Below, piece by piece: positions 1 through 6,757 of a stretch of 44,550 nucleotides of DNA. Positions within the stretch are counted from its first letter, which is position 1, and the number at the start of each line of letters is the position of its first letter. Source of the DNA: JAHWKI01 sp035513575. Its GTDB lineage: Bacteria > Gemmatimonadota > Gemmatimonadetes > Longimicrobiales > RSA9. The position numbers were made by a program, and so were the translations under genes. The DNA lies in assembly GCA_035513575.1 (NCBI GenBank), contig DATKBW010000162.1, positions 1 to 44,550 of the forward strand, read 5' to 3'. The notes under the pieces were generated by a model. That model saw nothing but the letters and a program-made list of their open reading frames with translations, was not told the DNA's origin and did not search any database.

Positions 1-17
1 ATCGCGAGGAGGCCCCG

Positions 18-806
18 ATGTCCAGACCGGCGCTCGGCCTCGCACTCGGCGGCGGTGCCGTCCTCGGATTCGCGCACCTCGGCCTGCTGGAGGCGCTCGA
101 GGAGGACGGCATCCGTCCCGATCTCCTCAGCGGCACCAGCGCGGGCGCGCTCGTCGCGGCGCTCTTCGCGTTTGGCACCGCGCCCCGCCGCATCCAGGAG
201 CTCCTGGTTCCGCTCACCTGGCGGAAGGTCTCAGACTTCTCGCGGACGTCCCTCGGCCTCCTTTCCAACGCCTCCATCGGACGGATGCTCGCGGAGGAGC
301 TGGGCGATGTGGACATCCGGGACTCTCCCGTGCCCCTGGCCATCATCGCCGCGGACATCCACACGGGCGAGGCCGTGTTCCTCCGGGACGGGCCCCTCGG
401 CGACGCGGTCCGCGCCAGCGCGGCCATCCCCGGGCTCTACGCGCCCGTCCCCATCGGGGGGCGGCTGCTCGTGGACGGGGGCATCGTCGAGAACGTGCCC
501 GTGCGCCCGCTCCAGGAGATGGGCGCGGACGTGATCGTCGCCGCGACGCTGGGGGAAGCGCTGGATTTCCAGCCGGTGCGGACCCTGGTGGGCGTGCTCA
601 CGAACGCGTTCCTCATTGCCGTCAACACGGCCACGCGTCTGGACCTGAAGGCCGGCGTGGATGTCCTGGTGGAGCCGAAGCTGGAGGTCTACAACCACTG
701 GGACCTGAGGCAGCGCGAGCAGCTGATCGAGCGGGGGCGCGACGCGGGCCGGGAGGCCCGCCCGCGGATCCGCGCGGCGATCGAGGCCGCTACCGCAGGC
801 GGGTGA
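18..806 (+). CDS. Patatin-like phospholipase family protein
   Basis: Predicted serine lipid acyl hydrolase of the patatin/RssA-like family, 262 residues, with no signal peptide, so probably cytoplasmic or peripheral. The nucleophile elbow GTSAG lies at residues 39-43 (Ser41) and the Asp of the catalytic dyad is in DGG at 153-155, followed by the family's ENVPV stretch. The glycine-rich oxyanion loop is GGGAVLG (11-17); most relatives carry an Arg or Lys here, which is absent. Start ATG at 18 has GAGGAGG nine bases upstream. The 3' end overlaps the convergent phosphatidyltransferase gene by 17 bases. Substrate cannot be told from sequence. Confidence 0.9.
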   Translation: MSRPALGLALGGGAVLGFAHLGLLEALEEDGIRPDLLSGTSAGALVAALFAFGTAPRRIQELLVPLTWRKVSDFSRTSLGLLSNASIGRMLAEELGDVDIRDSPVPLAIIAADIHTGEAVFLRDGPLGDAVRASAAIPGLYAPVPIGGRLLVDGGIVENVPVRPLQEMGADVIVAATLGEALDFQPVRTLVGVLTNAFLIAVNTATRLDLKAGVDVLVEPKLEVYNHWDLRQREQLIERGRDAGREARPRIRAAIEAATAGG

Positions 807-1350
807 GGATCGTTCCGGTCCACGGCTCGTCCGGGCGACGGAGCAGCGCCGCCAGGAGCGTTTCCGAGGCGGCCAGGATCGCCAGCCCGATGGTGACCGT
901 CCAGAACGCCGGACTGTAATCGGCGAGGATGAACAGCCACACGGCGAACACGTACCCCACCACTCCCGCCGCCTTGGCGGAATAGAGGTGCAGGTCCCCG
1001 AACCGGCCGAGCCGGACCCAGGTGACGACGACCGACGCGGCTCCGATCCCGACCCAGACCAGCAGGGCCCTGGCATTCTCCGCGAAGAACCCGGGCTGGA
1101 GCAGGGCCATCCACACAACCGTGGAGCCCATCAGGAGGAGGTCCGCAATGGAATCCAGCTGACTGCCGAACCGCGTGCTCCGCCCCGTCCTCCGCGCCAC
1201 GGGACCATCCAGCACATCGGTGAGGCCGGCCAGGGCCAGCCCGATCCCGAGGGCCACCCCACGCCCGGTCACGGCCAGGGCCCAGAGGACCGGGAGCGCC
1301 AGCAGGCGGAACGCCGTAAGGTGATCGGCCGGAGAGGGTCGCGGGCTCAT
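790..1350 (-). CDS. CDP-alcohol phosphatidyltransferase family protein
   Basis: Integral membrane enzyme that moves a phosphatidyl group from a CDP-linked lipid to an alcohol (phospholipid head-group synthesis). The full family signature DG-x2-AR-x8-G-x3-D-x3-D is present: Asp45, Asp48-Gly49, Ala52-Arg53, Gly62, Asp66, Asp70. About five hydrophobic segments follow over 186 residues, normal for the family. The ATG at 1350 gives an N-terminus that leads directly into the first helix; longer in-frame starts would run through the neighbouring gene. It lies 70 bases downstream of a four-helix membrane protein on the same strand and probably shares its transcript. The alcohol acceptor (glycerol-3-phosphate, inositol phosphate or other) cannot be assigned. 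Confidence 0.88.
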   Translation of the reverse strand: MSPRPSPADHLTAFRLLALPVLWALAVTGRGVALGIGLALAGLTDVLDGPVARRTGRSTRFGSQLDSIADLLLMGSTVVWMALLQPGFFAENARALLVWVGIGAASVVVTWVRLGRFGDLHLYSAKAAGVVGYVFAVWLFILADYSPAFWTVTIGLAILAASETLLAALLRRPDEPWTGTILTRLR

Positions 1351-1420
1351 GGCTGGGCTATACCGGAGCGGGCCCGCTCGGTTCCGCCAGCGTGCCGCGG
1401 CCGCCCGCCCATCTCGCCTG

Positions 1421-1930
1421 TCAGTCGACCGTGCCGAGCCGTTCGCCAGCGCTCCGCACCGTCCGGATGAGCGCCCCGTGCGAGCCGACCAGGTATCCGG
1501 CCATACCCACGGCCGAAAGGAGGCTCGCCGCCACGATGGCCCAGGGCGACAGGAGGCTTCCCACGAGGAGAGACATGGCCAGCATCGCCGCGTACCCGGC
1601 CACCGCGCCCACGACGAAGAGGCAGAAGGCGAGGTACCAGAATTCCGGGTGCCGCTCGGCCTCGTAGACGAGCCACGCCGCGAACAGACTGAAGCCGAGG
1701 AAGACGAGCAGATGGACGCCATTGAAGGCGATCACCATCCCCGCGTCCACGGTGAGGAGGGCGGGGTCCCGCAGCCCGCCGAAGAGGGCGGACCCGAGCA
1801 GGGCCGCCGTGTGGAACGGCGGCCGGCCGGAGGCCAGGTTCCAGATGAGGAAGCACGCCACGACCAGGGCGTAGCCGATCAATCCCGAGACCACGGCGTC
1901 GGCGATCAGCCGTCTTCTTTCCGCGCGCAT
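1421..1930 (-). CDS. Multi-pass inner-membrane protein of unknown function
   Basis: I do not recognise the family. The 169-residue protein has about four strongly hydrophobic segments (near residues 12-31, 65-90, 97-123 and 128-149), a basic N-terminus (MRAERRR), and short polar tails. There is no catalytic motif I can see. The start at ATG 1930 is backed by GGGAGG seven bases upstream; longer readings in this frame would extend into the promoter of the divergent gene. It precedes the CDP-alcohol phosphatidyltransferase by 70 bases, which suggests co-transcription and perhaps a lipid or membrane role (inference only). Confidence 0.8.
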   Translation of the reverse strand: MRAERRRLIADAVVSGLIGYALVVACFLIWNLASGRPPFHTAALLGSALFGGLRDPALLTVDAGMVIAFNGVHLLVFLGFSLFAAWLVYEAERHPEFWYLAFCLFVVGAVAGYAAMLAMSLLVGSLLSPWAIVAASLLSAVGMAGYLVGSHGALIRTVRSAGERLGTVD

Positions 1931-2040
1931 GCGATCCTCCCGGCTCGAGGCATTTCGCGCCAGTCCCACACTGCGTTCGGGGGGCTGGCGGCCGCCATCG
2001 GGAAAAGGCCGCGTCCGGTGTAATCCAACGGCTGAAAGTC

Positions 2041-2069
2041 TTGACGCGAACGCTCGGCCCGGGTAAGAT
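2041..2069 (+). promoter_or_regulatory. Sigma70-type promoter for the small 2181-2441 gene
   Basis: TTGACG at 2041-2046 and TAAGAT at 2064-2069 are separated by exactly 17 bases. That is five of six matches at -35 and four of six at -10, among the best in this GC-rich window. Transcription would start near 2076, leaving a leader of about 105 bases. Confidence 0.65.
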
Positions 2070-2096
2070 TCGAGGCACGACGACAACCGACCGTGA

Positions 2097-2147
2097 GCGG
2101 GGCAAGCCCCGCCACCAAGGCCCGCCGCGGGGAACCCCCGGCGGGCC
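2097..2147 (+). promoter_or_regulatory. Two tandem hairpins in a 5' leader (possible attenuator or small RNA)
   Basis: The leader downstream of the 2041-2069 promoter holds two adjacent GC-rich hairpins. The first pairs 2097-2103 with 2106-2112. The second pairs 2119-2126 with 2140-2147, with extra inner pairing. The second is followed by CTGTTGC, not a clear U-tract, so it could be an attenuator, a weak terminator of a short RNA, or a stabilising structure. The ribosome binding site of the downstream gene (2170-2180) lies outside the stems. Function is inferred. Confidence 0.45.
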
Positions 2148-2180
2148 TGTTGCATGTGGAACCCGGTCGCAGGAGGCAGG

Positions 2181-2441
2181 ATGAGCGGCACATATCGCAG
2201 GCTCCGGCCGGGCCGCTACCAGCTGGTCGTGAGGCAGGGGGACGGACCCGCAGGCGTCCGACGCCCGACAGGGGCCGATGTAGTCGTCGGGATCGAGGGG
2301 GGAATCCAGGATTTCGCCGTCCAGCAGAACGAGAACGTGTTCTACTGGTGGCGCGGCCCCGCGCCTCGCGAAGGTGTCCGGCTGGAAGAGGATCGGCTCC
2401 GCCTGCGGCCCTATGCAGCCGAGGCACTCGAGCTGCAGTAG
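2181..2441 (+). CDS. Small hypothetical protein (86 residues)
   Basis: Unrecognised soluble protein with no signal peptide or membrane segment. It is basic at the N-terminus (RRLRPGRYQL), beta-rich in the middle, and has a conspicuous aromatic patch FYWW at residues 54-57. ATG 2181 has AGGAGG with a four-base spacer; the upstream in-frame ATG at 2154 has no such site. The gene has its own strong promoter, a structured leader and a hairpin terminator just downstream, so it looks like a deliberately isolated single-gene unit, which supports it being real. Function unknown. Confidence 0.7.
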   Translation: MSGTYRRLRPGRYQLVVRQGDGPAGVRRPTGADVVVGIEGGIQDFAVQQNENVFYWWRGPAPREGVRLEEDRLRLRPYAAEALELQ

Positions 2442-2463
2442 ACCACGGCGCCGCAGGAGGCGG

Positions 2464-2494
2464 GAAGGGCGCCGCCCGCGCGGGGGCGCCCTTC
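2464..2494. terminator. Bidirectional terminator hairpin between convergent genes
   Basis: Perfect 10-base stem (2464-2473 with 2485-2494) and an 11-base loop. It lies 22 bases after the stop of the plus-strand small gene and 33 bases after the stop of the minus-strand lipoprotein gene. The tract after the stem is only modestly T-rich on the plus side (CTCCGTTTCG). Confidence 0.65.
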
Positions 2495-2499
2495 TCCGT

Positions 2500-2531
2500 T
2501 TCGCAGCCCGTCAGCTTCGCAGCCCGTCAGC
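2500..2531. repeat. Perfect 16-base tandem duplication at a gene end
   Basis: Two head-to-tail copies of TTCGCAGCCCGTCAGC at 2500-2515 and 2516-2531. The second copy contains the TGA stop (2527-2529) of the minus-strand lipoprotein gene, so the duplication has copied the gene's last bases into the 3' flank. Confidence 0.9.
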
Positions 2532-3612
2532 CGTTCAGCAGCAGCAGCGCCGCCGGCGAGAACAGCCCCTCCGTCAGCACCAGCAGGTCCACCACCAGGG
2601 ACCAGAGCTCCTGCAGGGCGGCACGGTCCTCCTGCGTGAGCGACCGCCCATCGGTCCGGGTGAAAATGGGGCTCCCGTCCGCGCCACCGATGTCGATCAC
2701 GGTCGTTCCGTTCACCCGGATCCCCCCGCTCAGCGCCCCGCCAGCCGTGATGGCGGCTTCGAACGCCACCGTCTCGCCGCCGCCCACGACCTCGACGAGC
2801 AGGTCCACCTGCTCCGGCGGCGCCTCGAACGCACCGGTGGCCTCCATGAGGAACCGTACGGTCCCGTCCGCGACGTACTCGTACGCCAGCGACAGGGATT
2901 CCGAGTCCAGGGCCTCGTTCCACCGGAAGGACTGCAGGAGGTCGAACTGGACCGTGGTGGTCCCATCGGAGAGGGCCCCCGCGGCCGTGAACGTCACGTC
3001 GCCCTCCGAGGCCTGCGCGTATCCGCTGAACCCGACGTAGTAGTCCAGCAGCACCACGTCCGCGGCCCCGCTGTCCACGACCCGGATCCCGAGCCGCTCC
3101 TGGTCCGCCACGTCCTCGTCCGTCAGGTCGATGTGACCGAGCTCGACCAGCGGCTCGACGGGGAAGCCCGTCGCCGGGTTCATCGCATAGTAGACGAAGC
3201 GGACCCCGCCCTCGGGGGCGTCGGTGCGCGTCTCGGAAACGACGTAGCGGCCTTCCGCCGTGCTCCAGACCAGCGTCCGGTCCACGATGGCCGCCGGGAA
3301 CGCCATCCGGGTGCTCCACAGGTGCCGGGTCCGGCGGAGCGCGCCGCTCCCGGTCCGCGGCTCCGCGGCGGGTCCCGCCAGCAGGAGCGCGGCCGCCGGC
3401 TCCGCCGAAAAGGCCACCAGGGCGTCGCCGGCGGCGGCCAGGGCCGCGAAGGCGTTCTCGCTGTCCAGCAGCGGTCCGACCACGGCGTCGAGCCGGGCGA
3501 CCGTCTCCTCCGGCCGGTATTCCGGCTGCGGATCCGTTCCGCCGTCGCAGGCGGCCAGGACGAGGGCCGGTACCAGCAGGAGGAGCGGGCGGCGGGCGTG
3601 GGGGTGGAGCAT
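2527..3612 (-). CDS. Putative lipoprotein of unknown family
   Basis: A 361-residue exported lipoprotein. The N-terminus has basic residues, a Leu/Val/Ala core and a lipobox LAAC with the acylated Cys at residue 22, followed by an acidic CDGGTD, which favours outer-membrane sorting by general rules. The rest is soluble, Ala/Val/Glu-rich and predicted mostly beta with Ig- or lipocalin-like strand spacing. I recognise no domain. The start at ATG 3612 has GAGAGGA upstream; longer in-frame readings lack a signal sequence and run into purH. It follows purH by 107 bases on the same strand but probably has its own role. Confidence 0.8.
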   Translation of the reverse strand: MLHPHARRPLLLLVPALVLAACDGGTDPQPEYRPEETVARLDAVVGPLLDSENAFAALAAAGDALVAFSAEPAAALLLAGPAAEPRTGSGALRRTRHLWSTRMAFPAAIVDRTLVWSTAEGRYVVSETRTDAPEGGVRFVYYAMNPATGFPVEPLVELGHIDLTDEDVADQERLGIRVVDSGAADVVLLDYYVGFSGYAQASEGDVTFTAAGALSDGTTTVQFDLLQSFRWNEALDSESLSLAYEYVADGTVRFLMEATGAFEAPPEQVDLLVEVVGGGETVAFEAAITAGGALSGGIRVNGTTVIDIGGADGSPIFTRTDGRSLTQEDRAALQELWSLVVDLLVLTEGLFSPAALLLLNG

Positions 3613-3719
3613 GGGATGTCCTCTCGGCTGCCGGTGAGAGGCGCCGGGGCGGCGCGGCCTCGGCGTATGAACACCGGTCCCGCGAGGGTTGTTCCCGCGC
3701 TCCCCCCGGTTCCCTCCGG

Positions 3720-5306
3720 CTAGTGACGGAACGTGCGCCGCCCCGTGAAGACCATGGCGACCCCGTGCTCGTCCGCGGCGCCGATCACCTCGGCGTCCCG
3801 AACGGACCCGCCGGGCTGGATGATGGCGCGGGCGCCGGCCCCGGCCGCGGCGTCCACGCCATCGCGGAAGGGGAAGAAGGCGTCGGAAGCCACCACCGCG
3901 CCCCGGAGGTCCGCCCCCTGGTCCTGCGCCTTGAGGACGGCGATCCGGGAGGAATCCACACGGCTCATCTGCCCCGCGCCGATCCCGATGGTGCGGCGGT
4001 CTCGGACGAGCACGATGGCGTTCGACTTGACCACGGCGGCCGCGCGCCACGCGAAGCGGAGGTCCGCCCACTCGTCCGCGGTCGGCTCGCGCCGCGTGAC
4101 GACTTTCCACGCGTCCTCCGGGAACCGCATCGACATGCGAGCCTGCACCAGGAGTCCGCCCCGCACCCGCTTGTAGTCCCGCTCGCCGGGCGGTGCGGGC
4201 TCCACCGGGACCGCGATGAGCCGCAGGTTCTTCTTCCGCTCCAGCACCTCGAGGGCGCCCGCGTCGAATCCGGGGGCGACGATCACCTCGAGGAAGTGGT
4301 CGGCCATCGCCGCCGCGGCCGCCGCGGTGAGCGGCGCGTTCAGGGCGACGATCCCGCCGAACGCCGAGACCGGGTCGCACGCCAGCGCCCGCCGGTAGGC
4401 ATCCTCCGCGTCTCCGCCGAGGGCCAGCCCGCATGGCGTGGTGTGCTTGATGATGCAGCACGCCGCCCCCTCCTCCGGCGGCCACGCGGATGCCCCCATG
4501 ATCGCCGCATCCACGTCGATCAGGTTGTTGAAGGAGAGCTCCTTCCCCTGGAGCTGGCGCAGGAGCGGCAGCGAGCCGTCCGGCGCGTCCGTTTCCGCGT
4601 AGAACGCCGCCGGCTGGTCCGGGTTCTCGCCGTACCGCAGCGGCTGGACCTTCACGAGGTGGAGGGCCAGGCGGTCGGGGAACTCCTCCGCGCCGCGCTC
4701 CTCGCCCGCCGCGGCCGCATCGCCCGGCGCGCCACCGCCCCCGCCCAGGTAGGCCGCCACGGCCGCATCGTAGTCCGCGGTGTGGGCGAACACCTTGCGC
4801 GCGAGGTCGCGCCTCAGCCCCGCGTCCGGCCCGCCCGCGTCCACGGCGGCAAGCACGCGCCCGTAGTCCGCCGGGTCCACGACCACGGTGACGCGTGCGT
4901 GGTTCTTCGCCGCCGCCCGGATCATCGTGGGGCCCCCGATGTCCACCTTCTCCATGGCCTCGTCCAGGGTCGCGCCCCGGGCCACCGTCTCGCGAAAGGG
5001 GTAGAGGTTCACGGCCACCAGGTCCACGTGGGCATAGCCGTGCTCGCCCAGCGCCGCGTCATCCGCGGGGTTCCCCGCCCGCGCCAGGATCCCGGCGTGA
5101 ACGGCGGGGTGCAGCGTCTTCACGCGGCCGTCCATCATCTCCGGGTGCCCGGTGACCTCCTTCACGTCCACCACGGTCAGCCCCGCCGCGCGCAGCGCCC
5201 GGGCGGTCCCACCGGTGGACACCAGCTCCCAGCCGCGCTCCGCCAGCCCCCGGGCCAGCTCCACCAGCCCCGTCTTGTCCGATACGCTCAGGATCGCCCT
5301 CGGCAT
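3720..5306 (-). CDS. purH: Bifunctional AICAR transformylase / IMP cyclohydrolase
   Basis: Catalyses the last two steps of de novo IMP synthesis: formylation of AICAR with 10-formyl-THF, then ring closure. The 528 residues have the normal two-domain layout. An MGS-like IMP cyclohydrolase domain comes first (SVSDKTGL near 7, STGGTARAL near 30, GRVKTLHP near 61), then the transformylase domain with CCIIKHTTPCG, the catalytic Lys-His pair, and DPVSAFGG. An Ala/Gly/Glu-rich linker near residues 188-208 separates them. ATG 5306 has GGGGGAG upstream. It lies 12 bases after purN, so both formyl-THF-dependent purine enzymes are made together. Confidence 0.98.
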   Translation of the reverse strand: MPRAILSVSDKTGLVELARGLAERGWELVSTGGTARALRAAGLTVVDVKEVTGHPEMMDGRVKTLHPAVHAGILARAGNPADDAALGEHGYAHVDLVAVNLYPFRETVARGATLDEAMEKVDIGGPTMIRAAAKNHARVTVVVDPADYGRVLAAVDAGGPDAGLRRDLARKVFAHTADYDAAVAAYLGGGGGAPGDAAAAGEERGAEEFPDRLALHLVKVQPLRYGENPDQPAAFYAETDAPDGSLPLLRQLQGKELSFNNLIDVDAAIMGASAWPPEEGAACCIIKHTTPCGLALGGDAEDAYRRALACDPVSAFGGIVALNAPLTAAAAAAMADHFLEVIVAPGFDAGALEVLERKKNLRLIAVPVEPAPPGERDYKRVRGGLLVQARMSMRFPEDAWKVVTRREPTADEWADLRFAWRAAAVVKSNAIVLVRDRRTIGIGAGQMSRVDSSRIAVLKAQDQGADLRGAVVASDAFFPFRDGVDAAAGAGARAIIQPGGSVRDAEVIGAADEHGVAMVFTGRRTFRH

Positions 5307-5318
5307 CGCTCCCCCGTC

Positions 5319-6038
5319 TCAGTCCAGTCCCAGCATGCGACGAATCCCCGTCTCGTCCGCACTCCCCTCCTCCGCCCACCGGAACGCCGCCTCCCGCACC
5401 GACCGGAGGGATAGCGCCCGGGCGACCGCCGCGACCGCGTCGGGAGGCGCCTCCGACAGCACGCTGGCGAGCCACTCGACCGTCGCGGGATAGAGGGCGT
5501 GCTCCGCCCGGAGCACACGGGCCGCGAGGCTCGCCGGCGAGTCGCCCTCGAGGACCGGCACCGGCCACTGGGCGAGGATCCGCCCCTCGTCATAGCGCTC
5601 GTTCACCAGGTGCACCGTAGGGCCCGTCACCGCGCAGCCGGCGGCGAGGACGGCCCGATGGACCCGCGCTCCGTACATCCCCTTCCCACCGAACGCCGGC
5701 AACAGCGCGGGGTGCACGTTCACGATGCGGCCCGCGAAGCGGCGAACCACGTCCTCCGGCACGAGCCGGGTGTAGCCCGCGAGCGCCACCAGCTCCGTGG
5801 CGGCGCCGTCCAGCGCGTCGAGCGTCTCTGCCGCCAGCACCGCCGCGGGGCGGCCGGCGACCGGCACCACGCGACCCGGCACCCCCGCCCGCGCGGCGCG
5901 CTCCAGCGCCCCCGCGTCCGCGCGGTCGCTCACCACCAGGGCCACGGCCGCGCCACGGCGGCCGCCGTGGAAATGGTCCAGCAGCGCCTGCAGGTTGGTC
6001 CCGCCCCCGGAGGCGAAGACCGCCACCCGCACGCTCAC
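5319..6038 (-). CDS. purN: Phosphoribosylglycinamide formyltransferase (PurN)
   Basis: Transfers formyl from 10-formyl-THF to GAR, the third step of purine synthesis. The N-terminal GGGTN phosphate loop is at residues 11-15. The catalytic triad is recognisable: Asn107 and His109 in IVNVHPALLP, and Asp150 in ERYDEG. The start is a GTG at 6038 whose bases overlap the TGA of the upstream hydrolase gene (GTGA), with GGGGGGAG six bases before it. At 239 residues it is some 30-40 longer than typical PurN; the extra part is an Ala/Arg-rich C-terminus after the core. It precedes purH by 12 bases. Confidence 0.95.
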   Translation of the reverse strand: MSVRVAVFASGGGTNLQALLDHFHGGRRGAAVALVVSDRADAGALERAARAGVPGRVVPVAGRPAAVLAAETLDALDGAATELVALAGYTRLVPEDVVRRFAGRIVNVHPALLPAFGGKGMYGARVHRAVLAAGCAVTGPTVHLVNERYDEGRILAQWPVPVLEGDSPASLAARVLRAEHALYPATVEWLASVLSEAPPDAVAAVARALSLRSVREAAFRWAEEGSADETGIRRMLGLD

Positions 6039-6697
6039 GCCCGGCTCCCCCCGAAGTGCGGCACCAGGAAAGGGTTCGTCGCGCGCTCTCGCGCCACCGT
6101 GGTCACCGGGCCGTGCCCGCTGTAGAGCGCGGTCTCGTCCGGGAGCGTGAGGACGCGCTCCCGGATCGACCGCATGAGCTGCTGGAGATCCCCGCCGGGA
6201 AGATCGGTCCGGCCGATGGAGCCGGCGAATATCACGTCGCCGACGAACGCCGCGCCCGCCGGGGCGCTGTAGAGGAGGACGTGGCCGGGCGAGTGGCCGG
6301 GGACGTGCCGGACCTCCAGCGCGCACGTGCCGAAGCGGAAGATCGCGTCCTCCCCCAGGGCGGCATCCGGCGGCGGCGGGGTCCGGAGGGTCAGGCCGAA
6401 CATGGCGGCCTGCTGCGGCGCCGCGTCGTAGAGCGGGCGGTCCCCCGGGTGGAGGTGAATGGGGGCCGGGAACCGTTCGGCCAGCTCGGCCACGCCCTCG
6501 AGGTGGTCGATGTGGGCATGGGTCAGGACGATGGCCGCGAGGGGCTCATCGGCCGCCTCCAATGCGGCGGCCATGGCCCCGGCTTCTCCGCCGGGATCGA
6601 TGGCCACCCACGCGCGGTCCGCGTCGCAGCGGACCAGGTACGCGTTCTGGCCGAAGATGTTCGACGTGAAGGTGCGGATCGTCAGCGGTCCAGCCAT
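6035..6697 (-). CDS. Metallo-beta-lactamase-fold hydrolase (glyoxalase II-like)
   Basis: A 220-residue binuclear-metal hydrolase. The signature THAHIDH has His60, His62, Asp64 and His65. The other ligands are visible as His135 (VPGHSPGH), Asp154 (FVGDVIF) and His195 (SGHGPVT). SIGRTDLPGG after the Asp ligand is characteristic of the small bacterial thioesterase-like group often annotated as hydroxyacylglutathione hydrolase. It lacks the C-terminal substrate domain of true GloB, so glutathione thioesters are not certain. It lies 60 bases after the sensor kinase and overlaps purN by four bases, so it leads the purN-purH unit. Confidence 0.92.
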   Translation of the reverse strand: MAGPLTIRTFTSNIFGQNAYLVRCDADRAWVAIDPGGEAGAMAAALEAADEPLAAIVLTHAHIDHLEGVAELAERFPAPIHLHPGDRPLYDAAPQQAAMFGLTLRTPPPPDAALGEDAIFRFGTCALEVRHVPGHSPGHVLLYSAPAGAAFVGDVIFAGSIGRTDLPGGDLQQLMRSIRERVLTLPDETALYSGHGPVTTVARERATNPFLVPHFGGSRA

Positions 6698-6757
6698 CGC
6701 CCCCTGCTCCCGGGTTGGGTCGGGGGCAACGTATCACGGGCGGGGGGCCCGGGCCAC

